DNA of 64,000 bases from Pseudomonas fluorescens (GCF_001648775.1 NZ_LVEJ01000032.1:1-64000), one strand, 5' to 3'. Counted from the stretch's first letter, positions 26,958-36,803 are shown. Numbers and translations are program-made. Notes: a model not told the origin generated them from the letters alone.

Positions 26958-29239
26958 GCCCGCGCTCCTCCGATGAGCTCGACCACTGCGTCGAGCAGGG
27001 CGTCGTCATGAAAACTGGCTTTGGCTAAATAATAGTCCGCCCCGGCGTCCAGTCCACGGCGGCGGTCCTCTTCGCGATCCTTGTACGACACGACCATCAC
27101 CGGCAGCGATTGCAGACGGTTGTCGCGGCGCAGCAGCGTGACCAGTTCGATGCCGTCCATGCGCGGCATGTCGATGTCGGTGATCAGCAAATCAAAGTCC
27201 TCCGAACGCAGTGCGTTCCAACCGTCCATGCCGTCCACCGCCACCGCGACGTCGTAGCCGCGATTGAGCAGCAGCTTGCGTTGCAACTCGCGCACGGTCA
27301 GCGAATCGTCGACCACCAGCACCCGCTTGCGCGCCGCCTCGGCGGCCTGATTGCCGCGGCGGGCAATGCGCTCCAGGCGTCCGGTGTTGAGCAGTTTATC
27401 CACGGAACGCAGCATGTCTTCGACGTCGACGATCAACACCACCGAACCGTCGTCGAGCAAGGCGCCCGCGGAGATGTCCTGCACTTTGCCCAGACGCTCG
27501 TCGAGTGGCAAGACCACCAGCGTGCGCTCGCCAATGAAGCGTTCCACGGCAACGCCATAAACCGCATCGCGCTCGCGGATCACCACGACTTTAAGGGTTT
27601 CGCCGCTGTTCTGGCTGGCCGGGCGGTTGAGCAACTGGCTGGCCGCGACCAGTCCGACGTGCTGGCCTTCATGCCAGAAATGCTGACGACCTTCGACCTG
27701 CACAATGTCTTCCGGCGCCAGATCGCACATGCGCTCGATGTGCGCCAGCGGGAAGGCGTAGGCTTCTTCGCCGACCTCCACCACCAGACTGCGCACCACC
27801 GACAAGGTCAGCGGCACTTCCAGATGGAAGCGACTGCCCTCGCCCGCCGTCTGTTCCAGCACCACGGCCCCGCGCAACTGGCGAACCATGTGTTGAACGG
27901 CATCCAGACCGACGCCCCGGCCAGACACTTCGGTGACGGTATCGCGCAGACTGAAACCGGGCAGGAACAGGAAGGTCAGCAGTTCTTCCTCGCTCAACTG
28001 CGCCGCCGTTTCCGCTGGGGATAACTGCCGCTCGACGATGCTGCGGCGGACTTTTTGCAGATCGACGCCGTTGCCGTCATCGCTCAATTCCAACACCAGC
28101 AGACCGGCCTGGTGCGAAGCGCGCAGGCGGATCACGCCCTCTTCAGGTTTGCCCTTGAGCAGCCGTTGCTCCGGGGTTTCGATGCCGTGATCGACGGCGT
28201 TGCGCAGCAAATGCGTCAGCGGCGCTTCGAGTTTCTCAAGCACGTCGCGGTCGACTTGGGTTTTCTCGCCCTCGATCTCCAGACGTACCTGCTTGCCCAA
28301 GCTGCGGCCCAGATCACGGACCATGCGCACCTGACCGGTGAGCACATCGGCAAAGGGCCGCATGCGGCAGGCCAGCGCGGTGTCGTAGAGCACTTGTGCG
28401 CGCTGGCTGGCCTGCCAGGCGAACTCGTCGAGTTCGGCGTTTTTTTCGCTCAGCAGTTGCTGCGATTCGGCGAGCAGACGCCGCGCATCTTCCAGTGCTT
28501 CCAGCGCTTCAAGGCTCAGCGCATGTTCCTTGAGGTGCACATTGAGGTTTTCCAGCGCGCGCAGACCGTTGCTCTGCATGCGCTTGAGACGCTGCATGGT
28601 CGCCAGATGCGGTTTCAGACGTTGGGTTTCGACCAGCGATTTGCTCGACAGATCGAGCAGGCTGTTCAGGCGCTCGGCGGTAACACGCAAGACGCGTTCG
28701 CCACCTTCGGTGGTGCGTTTGTTTTTGCGCGGTGCCGGTTCTGGTGGCTCACTGGCAACGTCGATGATGGGCGCTGGCGGCGTCGGCTCAGCGCGCGGAG
28801 CCTCCAGTTGCAATTCGGCCATGACTGGCGCGGCGACGGCAGGCGCGGATGATGGATCGAGCAACTGCGCCATCAACGTCACATACGCTTCGATGTCAGC
28901 CGGTTGCGGAGCATTCGCCGGCGTCGCAATGCGCATCAGCAAATCAGTGCCCTGCAACAACGCATCGATGTGTTCGGGGCGCAGCAGCAGGCGCCCTTCC
29001 TGCGCGCTGACCAGACAATCTTCCATGACATGCGCGACGCTGACACCGCTGTCGATGCCGACGATGCGCGCCGCACCTTTGAGCGAGTGCGCCGCGCGCA
29101 TGCACGATTCCAGTTGATCGGCCTGAGTCGGATTGCGCTCCAGCGCCAGCAGCCCGGCGCTGAGCACTTGGGTCTGGGCCTCGGCTTCGAGGCTGAACAG
29201 CTCAAGCAGCGAGGCGTCGCGCATTTGCTCGGGGGTCAT
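26954..29239 (-). CDS. wspE: CheA-type hybrid histidine kinase WspE
   Basis: WspE autophosphorylates in response to WspA and phosphorylates WspR and WspF. The 761-residue product has an N-terminal HPt domain with H51 (AAHSLKGAARIVG), a linker, the dimerisation and HATPase region (LRNAVDHGIETPEQR, GRGVGLDAV), a CheW-like domain (about 480-610) and a C-terminal receiver with ITDIDMPRMDG. All key motifs are present. It overlaps wspD and wspF by 4 bp each. Confidence 0.97.
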   Translation of the reverse strand: MTPEQMRDASLLELFSLEAEAQTQVLSAGLLALERNPTQADQLESCMRAAHSLKGAARIVGIDSGVSVAHVMEDCLVSAQEGRLLLRPEHIDALLQGTDLLMRIATPANAPQPADIEAYVTLMAQLLDPSSAPAVAAPVMAELQLEAPRAEPTPPAPIIDVASEPPEPAPRKNKRTTEGGERVLRVTAERLNSLLDLSSKSLVETQRLKPHLATMQRLKRMQSNGLRALENLNVHLKEHALSLEALEALEDARRLLAESQQLLSEKNAELDEFAWQASQRAQVLYDTALACRMRPFADVLTGQVRMVRDLGRSLGKQVRLEIEGEKTQVDRDVLEKLEAPLTHLLRNAVDHGIETPEQRLLKGKPEEGVIRLRASHQAGLLVLELSDDGNGVDLQKVRRSIVERQLSPAETAAQLSEEELLTFLFLPGFSLRDTVTEVSGRGVGLDAVQHMVRQLRGAVVLEQTAGEGSRFHLEVPLTLSVVRSLVVEVGEEAYAFPLAHIERMCDLAPEDIVQVEGRQHFWHEGQHVGLVAASQLLNRPASQNSGETLKVVVIRERDAVYGVAVERFIGERTLVVLPLDERLGKVQDISAGALLDDGSVVLIVDVEDMLRSVDKLLNTGRLERIARRGNQAAEAARKRVLVVDDSLTVRELQRKLLLNRGYDVAVAVDGMDGWNALRSEDFDLLITDIDMPRMDGIELVTLLRRDNRLQSLPVMVVSYKDREEDRRRGLDAGADYYLAKASFHDDALLDAVVELIGGARA

Positions 29240-29919
29240 GTGAGGCTCCGGGTCACGGCGGACAGCAGCTGTTCTTCATCCAGCCAACGCAAACTGCGAC
29301 CGCGAAATTGCAGGACGCCACGGGTGTATTTGGCACTGGCCTGGGCGCCGGATTGCGACGCGGCGTCGAGGATCCGCTCATCGATGGCATGGATGCCGTA
29401 CACCTCATCCACCGGCACCACCACCGGCCCGCCATGGGCAGCGATGATCAACATGCGCGGCATGATTCGCCCGCTGACAGCCGGAGCGGCGCTGGCATCC
29501 AGATCGAGCAATTCAACCAGCGACAGGCACGCCACCAGCGCGCCGCGCACATTGGCCACGCCAAGCAGGGCCCGCGAGCGCTGGTGCGGCAACGAGTGAA
29601 TCGCCTGCAGTGGCGCCACTTCAACCAGGCTGCGGGTCGCCAGGCCCAGCCATTCTTCGCCGAGACGGAACATCAGCAATGAACGGGTTTTCACGTCCGT
29701 TTCAACCGCCGTGGCCACCGGATCGCGCTCGTCCTGCTGCAACGCATAACGATCGAGCAGTCGCGTGGCGGCGGCGGAGTACACCGAACAATTGCGGCAA
29801 TGAATGTGCTCGGCCAGCAGCGGACAGGACTTCTCGCCGTGGATGCCGATGCGGTTCCAGCAATCGTCGATGGCCCGGGCGTCTTCGTGGGTGACGTTCA
29901 AGGTGTCGGACGGGATCAT
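29236..29919 (-). CDS. wspD: CheW-type coupling protein WspD
   Basis: WspD links the receptor WspA to the kinase WspE. The 227-residue product has about 75 residues with four cysteines (CPLLAEHIHCRNCSVY plus an earlier DDCWNR) before the CheW domain (about 80-220; MFRLGEEWLGLATRSLVEV, LLGVANVRGALVACLSL). WspB lacks the cysteine-bearing extension, which suggests different roles. It overlaps wspC and wspE by 4 bp. Confidence 0.95.
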   Translation of the reverse strand: MIPSDTLNVTHEDARAIDDCWNRIGIHGEKSCPLLAEHIHCRNCSVYSAAATRLLDRYALQQDERDPVATAVETDVKTRSLLMFRLGEEWLGLATRSLVEVAPLQAIHSLPHQRSRALLGVANVRGALVACLSLVELLDLDASAAPAVSGRIMPRMLIIAAHGGPVVVPVDEVYGIHAIDERILDAASQSGAQASAKYTRGVLQFRGRSLRWLDEEQLLSAVTRSLT

Positions 29920-31187
29920 CGTTTACGCTCACTGTCGGCGGTGCGGCCGCTGCGGGCGGCACGTTCCTGCAATCGTCTGGCACCGGCGCTGTCGCCCTGA
30001 GCCTGCAGCAACGCGGCCAGGTGCATCAACGCTTCGGGGTGTTGCGGCTCGAGGTACAACGCCTTGCGGTAAAAACCCTGGGCTTCGAGAGTCAGACCGG
30101 CGACATCGCTGAGCAGGCCGAGCCAATAAAACACTTGAGCCACCGGTTCGTGGCTACGCAAATACTGTTCGCACGCGGCGCGGGCCTCGGCACTTTTGCC
30201 TTCATTGGCCAGCGCGGCGATGTTCGCCAGCAGGCTCGCCGCGTCCGGGTTCGCGCTTTTGCCGACGGTCGGCAACGGCGTCACTGCGGCAAACGGCCGA
30301 GTGCGCACCGGCGCTGGCGGTGTGCTGCGTGGCGGTTGGCTGAGCGGCACCGCGATCGGTTTCGGTGTCGGCAATGGCTCGGGGTGCGGGTCGCTGTGAC
30401 GGCTGAACGCAAACGACTGCGGGATGCCGATCGAACGCATGCCCAGACGTCCGAGCAAACTGCCCTCGGCCGGGCCGATAAACAGCACGCCATCGAAATG
30501 GGTCAGGCGCTTGAGCACTTCGAACACTTGCTGCTGGGTGGGCTGATCGAAATAGATCAGCAGGTTACGACAGAAGACAAAATCGAAGGCTGGCTCACTG
30601 GCCAACAGCGTTGGATCGAGCACGTTGCCGACCTGCAAACGGACTTGCTCACGGACGTTTTCGTTGACCCGATGGCCATCCTGCTCAGACGTGAAGTGGC
30701 GTTCGCGAAAGTCCAGATCCTGACCGCGAAACGAGTTCTTGCCGTACAACGCGCGCCGGGCCTTTTCCACCGACAGCGGACTGACGTCCATGCCGTCGAC
30801 CTTGAACTGATGCGGCTTGAGCCCGGCATCGAGCAAGGCCATGGCAATCGAATACGGTTCCTCGCCGGTGGAACACGGCAGGCTGAGAATGCGCAGCGCA
30901 CGCATATTGTTCAGCTCGGCGAGGCGGTTGCGCGCCAATTTGCCCAGCGTGGCGAAGGACTCCGGATAACGGAAGAACCAAGTCTCGGGAACGATCACCG
31001 CTTCGATCAGCGCCTGTTGTTCATCCCGCGAGCCTTGCAGCAACTGCCAATACTCATCGGCATGCGCCGCTTGCGAGAGCGTGGTGCGCTGACGCACCGC
31101 GCGCTCGATGATCGCCGGCCCCACCGACGTCACATCGAGGCCGATGCGTTCCTTGAGGAAGTCGAAAAAGCGCTGATCGCTGCTCAT
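29916..31187 (-). CDS. wspC: CheR-type methyltransferase WspC with C-terminal TPRs
   Basis: WspC methylates glutamates of WspA using SAM, opposing WspF. The 423-residue product has the CheR N-terminal helical domain, then the SAM fold (ILSLPCSTGEEPYSIA; FVFCRNLLIYFD). After a proline-rich linker (about 275-315) come TPR-like repeats (about 320-415; AQVFYWLGLLSDVAGLTLEAQ, HPEALMHLAALLQAQGD). The TPR tail may help it dock with WspA or WspB. Confidence 0.96.
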   Translation of the reverse strand: MSSDQRFFDFLKERIGLDVTSVGPAIIERAVRQRTTLSQAAHADEYWQLLQGSRDEQQALIEAVIVPETWFFRYPESFATLGKLARNRLAELNNMRALRILSLPCSTGEEPYSIAMALLDAGLKPHQFKVDGMDVSPLSVEKARRALYGKNSFRGQDLDFRERHFTSEQDGHRVNENVREQVRLQVGNVLDPTLLASEPAFDFVFCRNLLIYFDQPTQQQVFEVLKRLTHFDGVLFIGPAEGSLLGRLGMRSIGIPQSFAFSRHSDPHPEPLPTPKPIAVPLSQPPRSTPPAPVRTRPFAAVTPLPTVGKSANPDAASLLANIAALANEGKSAEARAACEQYLRSHEPVAQVFYWLGLLSDVAGLTLEAQGFYRKALYLEPQHPEALMHLAALLQAQGDSAGARRLQERAARSGRTADSERKR

Positions 31188-31720
31188 GCCTGCGCCTCAA
31201 GCTGCGTCGGATTCATCGGCGGATCGGGGAACAGCACGGTGCGCACTGCGTCATCGAGCAAATCATTGACCCGTACCCATTGCACCAAGCCCTGAGCATC
31301 TTCGCGTACGGGACCGAGGTACGGCGCCTCGCGGTTGTCGAGGCCATACGGCTGAAATTCCTGTGGATGGCAGCGCAGCGTGTCGGTGGCCTGTTCGAGA
31401 ATCAGTCCGAGCCATTGCACCGGCCGCGATTCATCAGGCTGGTAATTGACCAGCACAAGACGCGTACTGGTGCGCGCCTGAGCGGGATGGCCAAAGGTCA
31501 ACGCACTGAGGTCGATGACCGGCACTACCGCGCCACGATAGGCGAACACGCCGGCAACCCATTGCGGCGCCCGGGCGATCGGCTTCAATGGCAGGCGCGG
31601 CAATACTTCGGCGACTTCGGTGGCGCGCAAGGCGTAACGCTCGCTGCCGATGCGAAACAGCAGGAACAACGCCGGCTTCGCCACTTGAGTGGTGTTGCGT
31701 TTGGCGATGATGTCGCTCAT
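31184..31720 (-). CDS. wspB: CheW-type coupling protein WspB
   Basis: This is the second CheW-like scaffold of the pathway. The 178-residue product has one CheW domain (about 15-165; ALFLLFRIGSERYALRATEVAEVLPRL written here in parts, then VAGVFAYRGAVVPVIDLS). It overlaps the wspA stop (TGATG) and the wspC start (4 bp). Confidence 0.95.
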   Translation of the reverse strand: MSDIIAKRNTTQVAKPALFLLFRIGSERYALRATEVAEVLPRLPLKPIARAPQWVAGVFAYRGAVVPVIDLSALTFGHPAQARTSTRLVLVNYQPDESRPVQWLGLILEQATDTLRCHPQEFQPYGLDNREAPYLGPVREDAQGLVQWVRVNDLLDDAVRTVLFPDPPMNPTQLEAQA

Positions 31721-33342
31721 CAGACTTTGAATCGCGAAACGCCGCTGCGCAGCCCGACGGCCACCTGGCTCAGTTCGTCGATAGCGAAACTGGCCTGACG
31801 CAATGACTCGACGGTCTGGCTGCTGGCGTCGCCCAACTGCACCAGCGCATGGTTGATCTGCTCGGCGCCGGTGGCCTGCGCCTGCATGCCCTCGTTGACC
31901 ATCAACACCCGCGGCGCCAGCGCCTGAACCTGGTGGATGATCTGCGACAACTGCTCGCCAACCTGCTGCACTTCGGACATGCCGCGACGCACTTCTTCGG
32001 AAAACTTGTCCATGCCCATGACACCCGCCGACACCGCCGACTGGATCTCGCGGACCATTTGTTCGATGTCATAGGTGGCGACCGCGGTCTGATCGGCCAG
32101 ACGCCGCACTTCGGTGGCGACCACGGCAAAACCGCGCCCGTATTCACCGGCCTTCTCGGCTTCAATCGCGGCGTTGAGCGACAACAGGTTGGTCTGGTCA
32201 GCGACTTTGACGATGGTCACCACCACCTGATTGATGTTGCCGGCCTTCTCGTTGAGGATCGCCAGTTTGGCGTTGACCAGATCGGCCGCGCCCATCACCG
32301 AGTGCATGGTGTCTTCCATGCGCGCCAGGCCTTGCTGACCGGAACCGGCAAGCACCGAGGCTTGATCGGCTGCGGTGGAAACTTCCGTCATGGTGCGCAC
32401 CAGATCGCGCGAAGTGGCGGCAATCTCGCGGGACGTCGCGCCGATTTCGGTAGTGGTCGCTGCAGTTTCGGTGGCGGTGGCTTGCTGCTGCTTGGAGGTC
32501 GCGGCGATCTCGGTCACCGAGGTGGTCACTTGTACCGAGGAGCGTTGGGCTTGCGACACCAGCGCGGTCAGCTCGGTCATCATGTCGTTGAAGCCGGTTT
32601 CCACGGCGCCGAACTCGTCCTTGCGGTCGAGGTTCAGACGCGAACTGAGGTCGCCGGTACGCATGGTTTCAAGGATCTTCACGATGCGGTTCATCGGCGC
32701 CATGATTGCACGCATCAACAACAAGCCACACAGGCCGGCGGCCAGGACCGCGACGAACAGGGAAATGAACATGCTGACTTTGGCGGCGGCCACGGCATCG
32801 TCGATATTGTTCATGGCCTGATCGGCGACTTTCTTGTTTTCGCCGATGATGTCGTTAAGCTTCATGCGCCCGGAATACCAGGCCGGCGTGAGCTTTTCGT
32901 GAAACATTTTCACGGCGTCCGCTTCCAGATTGCGCTTGTGCAGGTCCAGCACGGCATCCTGAATCTGAATGTAGGCGTCGTGGTACTTCTCGAACGCGGT
33001 GAACTCGATACGATCCTCTTCGGTCGCCATGGTCTTGCGATAATTGGCCATCTGCTCCTGCAAACGCGCCTCGAACGCCTTGTAGTCCGCTGCGTCCTCG
33101 CTGGAAATCCCCTGACCTTCCTTGAGCCCGAGCAATTCTTGCGTTTGCAGATAGCTGTCGACCCAGGCGCCACGGATCATCGAGCTGTAATAGACGCCGG
33201 GAATCGCGTCATCGCGCACGCTGTTTTCACTGGTTTCAATCTTCAACAGTCGCGAATACGAGACGACGACCATCAGCAACATGATGGCGATAATCACCGC
33301 AAAGCTCGCCAAAATGCGTTGGCGCAACGTCCAGTTCTTCAC
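31720..33342 (-). CDS. wspA: Surface-sensing methyl-accepting protein WspA
   Basis: WspA is the membrane receptor that signals surface contact. The 540-residue product has helix TM1 (about 10-30), a periplasmic four-helix-bundle domain (about 31-188), TM2 (about 190-213), a HAMP domain, and a cytoplasmic coiled coil with the conserved hairpin tip DQTNLLSLNAAIEAEKAGEY at about 377-396. It lacks a C-terminal CheR-binding pentapeptide. It is the first gene of the seven-gene operon. The 278 bp upstream hold its promoter; TTATAAGACG at 33401-33410 is a notable AT-rich spot. Confidence 0.96.
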   Translation of the reverse strand: MKNWTLRQRILASFAVIIAIMLLMVVVSYSRLLKIETSENSVRDDAIPGVYYSSMIRGAWVDSYLQTQELLGLKEGQGISSEDAADYKAFEARLQEQMANYRKTMATEEDRIEFTAFEKYHDAYIQIQDAVLDLHKRNLEADAVKMFHEKLTPAWYSGRMKLNDIIGENKKVADQAMNNIDDAVAAAKVSMFISLFVAVLAAGLCGLLLMRAIMAPMNRIVKILETMRTGDLSSRLNLDRKDEFGAVETGFNDMMTELTALVSQAQRSSVQVTTSVTEIAATSKQQQATATETAATTTEIGATSREIAATSRDLVRTMTEVSTAADQASVLAGSGQQGLARMEDTMHSVMGAADLVNAKLAILNEKAGNINQVVVTIVKVADQTNLLSLNAAIEAEKAGEYGRGFAVVATEVRRLADQTAVATYDIEQMVREIQSAVSAGVMGMDKFSEEVRRGMSEVQQVGEQLSQIIHQVQALAPRVLMVNEGMQAQATGAEQINHALVQLGDASSQTVESLRQASFAIDELSQVAVGLRSGVSRFKV

Positions 33343-33620
33343 AGTGATTCCTCATGCCCAGGTCGAAATGCGGGGAGTATAGCCGAGGGCGGTGTTTCAT
33401 TTATAAGACGCTTTTTAACCCCCGGGCCTGTCCGGCGTGGTTGCCGGGAAGGCTCTGGGGTGGGACTGTCCGACAACTGGGGGTCGGCGTGCCAGTGGGG
33501 TAATGGCAAAAAGGGGCGATGGATCGGTCATTGCGGTCGCTACGCCGCCGAAAACGTAAACGCATATTGCGGCCGCACACAAAAACCGAGGCCCACTTTT
33601 ACCGGAAATTGCAGCTTGTC

Positions 33621-34709
33621 TCAGGCCTGCGCTCTTTGCTTGAAGCTGCCTTGCAATCTCGAATTGATCGCCCTTGCGATGCCGATACCTGGCTTCTCCA
33701 GCAACGCATGACTGAAACTGGCCAGCACCAGCGTTGCCATCAGATAGCTCAGAAAAACCACCCCGTTGAATTCGGCCTGCAGGTCTGTCGCGTACGCCGC
33801 CCACTCCAGAAAAAACGGGTGTAGCAGATACACCGAATAACTGATCGCGCCCAAAAACGTCAGGCTCTTGATGGATCTGCGCAGGTACAAGGTCACGACC
33901 AGGGCAAAAGCCATTCCGATCAGGTAACTGATCAAATAGGTGAACGGGTTTTCCTTGTGCCCATGATCGGCGCTGTAAGCCAGCAGGCAGATAGGTGCCA
34001 GCAAAACCACAAACAATGCCAGCCAGACAGCGACCAACCGGCGAGCGCGTATATCCGCCACGCCAAGGCTGACGTCGCGCCACAGACTGCCAAAAAACAT
34101 GATCGACAGGCACAGCGGCAGCGCCACGGGGATCTTTTTGGCCAGATAGAATCTGCTGATCGCAAAGATCAGCGCCACGGCCAGCAGGCTGATTGCCACG
34201 CTGAATCGCACCCAGGCTTTGCCCAGAAGTCCCACGCTGAATAGCGCCGCGCAGGCCACGTAGAAAAACATCTCGATGATCAGCGTCCAGTAAACGCCGA
34301 ACAGATCCGGCGTTTTCAGAACAGCCTGGAACATCGTCATGTTGATCAACACAGTCGACAGCGATACAGGTGTCGACAAAAACCAGTCCGAACTCGCAAC
34401 CGCCAGTGCAATGGAAAACCAGTACGCCGGGTACAGCCTGAAAAACCGCGAGACGGCAAAAGCCGCCAGCGCATGCCGCCCCTCCTTCAGACTGTAGGGA
34501 ATGACCATCCCGCTGAGCAGGAAGAAGATCACCACGCCCACTTGCCCCAGGTTCACACAGGTGAAAAAAAACGTGTCCTTGAGCGGGGTTCTTTCAATGA
34601 AGTGCGCAACCACCACCAACACTGCAGCGATGCCCCTCAAGGCATCCAGATGCGTCAGTCGATGCCGTTGGCTTGCTGCCGCGTTATCAGCGAAAGTCAA
34701 TGTGTTCAA
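33621..34709 (-). CDS. Acyltransferase-3 family membrane protein (second of a tandem pair)
   Basis: The product is an integral membrane O-acyltransferase (OafA/Oac type), which typically acetylates O-antigen or exopolysaccharide sugars. Family marks are LTHLDALRGIAAVLVVVAH with the conserved H, FLLSGMVIPYSLKEGR, SRFFRLYPAYWFS and about ten membrane helices. I start it at TTG 34709, which overlaps the upstream gene's stop (TTGA) and has GGGAG about 10 bases ahead; this gives 362 residues. The open frame to 34874 would add 55 non-homologous residues inside the upstream gene. It is a close paralogue of that gene. Confidence 0.85.
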   Translation of the reverse strand: MNTLTFADNAAASQRHRLTHLDALRGIAAVLVVVAHFIERTPLKDTFFFTCVNLGQVGVVIFFLLSGMVIPYSLKEGRHALAAFAVSRFFRLYPAYWFSIALAVASSDWFLSTPVSLSTVLINMTMFQAVLKTPDLFGVYWTLIIEMFFYVACAALFSVGLLGKAWVRFSVAISLLAVALIFAISRFYLAKKIPVALPLCLSIMFFGSLWRDVSLGVADIRARRLVAVWLALFVVLLAPICLLAYSADHGHKENPFTYLISYLIGMAFALVVTLYLRRSIKSLTFLGAISYSVYLLHPFFLEWAAYATDLQAEFNGVVFLSYLMATLVLASFSHALLEKPGIGIARAINSRLQGSFKQRAQA

Positions 34710-35803
34710 CGAACTTGAACTCCCGCTTCGAGCGATGATGCCTTCGCTTTGCCGATCGCACTCCGGCTCGTCAACCGTGCATCGAGGAGCGCATTGATAC
34801 GCCGCCCCCATCCGATCGAGCGTTTCTCTATCAGGAAATAACAGAGCGATGAGAGGACAAGCGTGCCCAGGCAATAAAGAACAAATACGGGAAGATTGAA
34901 ACCGTTCTGCAAATGAACTCTCGAGTCAGCCAACTCCAGAAAAAACGGGTGGGTCAAGTAGACGGAGTAGCTGATCGTCCCGAGAAAGGCAAGTACTCGG
35001 TTCTCCAGCTTCAATACTGTGGTAGTCAACATGAAGAAGATCAGCGCAGCGAAATAACTGCCGATAAAATTCCAGGCACTTTCTCGCAGTCCTTGATCAA
35101 CATCGTAAGCCAACAGCGCGATGATCGGAAAGGTGACAACAAATGCAGCAATCCAGATGATGCTGTAGCGTTTTGCCTTGGGATGGCGGTCGATTTGAAA
35201 GTTGCGCCACAACCCTCCAAACAACATCAACGAAAGCGATGACAAGATTCCAACGGGGGCCGGGACGGCGTAATAATAGCGGCCTGCGGCGCCTGCCAGC
35301 GCGAGCATCAGCAATGCTATTGCCAACCAGAACCGTGCCTTGAGATGCCCCAGCAACCCGACCAGACTCAGTGCGATACAAAGGCCATAAAAAACCAACT
35401 CTACAAATAAAGTCCAATACACGCCGAACAAGTTGGAGTATCCGATCATCGTTTGAAGCATGGTGATATTCGCCAGCACTCTCCCCCTCTAAAGTTCGCC
35501 CGAAACAAAAAACGTAATGGCAAAACAGGCCAGCACTATTGAAAGCCAATAGGCAGGGTACAGCCTGAAAAATCTTGAAAGTATGAAACGCCTGTTTTTT
35601 CCCGGGCCGTCCTTGAAACTGAACGGGATCACGAAACCGCTGACCATGAAAAAAACCACGACGCCGAACTGACCGGGACGCAAGTAATCGAAAACCGCCC
35701 AATTGAACAGGGGCGTTCTTTCAACATAGTGAGAAATGACCACGGCCAATGCTGCCAGTGCTCTGACAGAATCGAGGTAAGTCAAACGATGGGGGCTGAT
35801 CAT
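34706..35803 (-). pseudogene. Acyltransferase-3 gene interrupted by an in-frame TAG
   Basis: One reading frame encodes a full acyltransferase-3 protein (365 codons) except for a TAG at 35491-35489. The N-terminal part (104 codons, ATG 35803) ends FVSGEL; the C-terminal part resumes RGRVLANITMLQ. Aligning with the downstream paralogue (FLSTPVSLSTVLINMTMFQ) is gap-free with the stop standing for one residue, so this is a point nonsense change, not a frameshift. A GTG at 35479 preceded by AGAGGGGGAGA could restart translation of a 257-residue C-terminal piece. It is either a fresh pseudogene, a two-piece protein or a sequencing error. Confidence 0.8.
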
Positions 35804-36026
35804 TTTGCTTGAAGAATCCTTCTTCAGTGAAAGTTGCTCCGTTGAGCGAGTTGCCCGTATTTATATTCGGACGAACCCAAAAAAAGCGACGGAAGTTTAT
35901 CCGAGGATTCACTTCATGGCCTCGGTTTTCTGGTTTCTGGCTTTTTGGCGCAGGACGCCAACGGATGTTCGCACTCAAACTTGCAATGAAGGTCGCAAAG
36001 CCTGAGAGAACAACGAGCGCCACACT

Positions 36027-36063
36027 CGTGGAGGTCAATGCCCAGTCAGCATTGACCTCCACG
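36027..36063. other. Perfect 14-bp hairpin downstream of the DUF533 gene
   Basis: CGTGGAGGTCAATG (36027-36040) and its complement (36050-36063) flank a 9-base loop, 17 bp after the DUF533 stop. No T-run follows on either strand, so it is not a standard intrinsic terminator; it may stabilise mRNA 3' ends. The stretch 35804-36026 shows no gene and probably holds the acyltransferase promoter. Confidence 0.6.
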
Positions 36064-36080
36064 TGATGACATCTGAAAGG

Positions 36081-36803
36081 TTACTGGGTCGCCTGTCGCA
36101 CCTGCTTTTCAAGCTCGGTCTTCAACCCCGGTTCAAGCTTGAGTTGGCGTGCCAGTTCATCGAGGTAGGACTTTTCCATGAAGTTTTCCTCGTCCACCAG
36201 CATCACGCTGGCGATGTACATTTCAGCGGCCATTTCCGGCGTGCTGGCAGCGCGAGCGACATCCGTCGGGTCGAGGGGTTTGTTGAGCTCGGCGTGCAGC
36301 CAGTGCTGCAATTGCTGATCGTTGTCGAGTTTGCTGAATTCACCTTCGATCAGTTGGCGTTCACGGTCATCGATGTGGCCGTCGGCCTTGGCGGCAGCGA
36401 CCAATGCTTTGAGAATCGCCTGACTGTGTTGCTCGACTTGCGCCGCGGGGAGGCGATCGAGGGTCTGCGGCTCACGTTGCGGGACCACGCCTTTTTGCGC
36501 GTTCCAGTTGCCGTAGGCTTTGTAGGCCAGCACGCCCAACGCAGCGAGACCACCGTAAACCGCGACTTTGCCACCGACCTTGCGGGCCTTTTTACTGCCG
36601 AGTAACAAGCCCATGGCACCCGCCGCCAGGGCACCGCCGCCCGCGCCTGAGAGCAAACCGCCCAGGCCACTCGAACCTGAAGCACCGCCAAGCAAACCGC
36701 CCAAACCGCCGGCAGCGGGTTTGTTCTGGGTACCGCCAGCCTTGCTCTGCAACAGATCCTGGCCAGATTTGAGTAATTGATCGAGTAATCCACGGGTGTT
36801 CAT
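36081..36803 (-). CDS. DUF533 / TerB-like family protein
   Basis: The product is 240 residues. A glycine-rich low-complexity stretch (about 30-75; GGLGGLLGGASGSSGLGGLL) leads into a hydrophobic segment (VYGGLAALGVLAYKAYG, about 81-97). A helical C-terminal TerB-like domain follows (ALVAAAKADGHIDDRERQLI, about 132-151), as in the YebE/DUF533 family. Its function is unknown; an inner-membrane association is likely. The start at ATG 36803 has GGAGG seven bases upstream. Confidence 0.9.
   Translation of the reverse strand: MNTRGLLDQLLKSGQDLLQSKAGGTQNKPAAGGLGGLLGGASGSSGLGGLLSGAGGGALAAGAMGLLLGSKKARKVGGKVAVYGGLAALGVLAYKAYGNWNAQKGVVPQREPQTLDRLPAAQVEQHSQAILKALVAAAKADGHIDDRERQLIEGEFSKLDNDQQLQHWLHAELNKPLDPTDVARAASTPEMAAEMYIASVMLVDEENFMEKSYLDELARQLKLEPGLKTELEKQVRQATQ

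Noticed and set aside
31849..33711. 620-codon open frame on the + strand across wspA
   Set aside because: It is antisense to wspA, with His/Gly/Gln-rich composition typical of a reverse-frame artefact.
33621..34874. 417-residue version of the second acyltransferase
   Set aside because: Its first 55 residues lie inside the upstream gene and lack homology; TTG 34709 with GGGAG upstream fits better.
35097..35702. 201-codon minus-strand frame bridging the break in the acyltransferase gene
   Set aside because: It is in another frame; its residues do not match the paralogue, whereas the frame with the single TAG matches on both sides. So a frameshift explanation was dropped.
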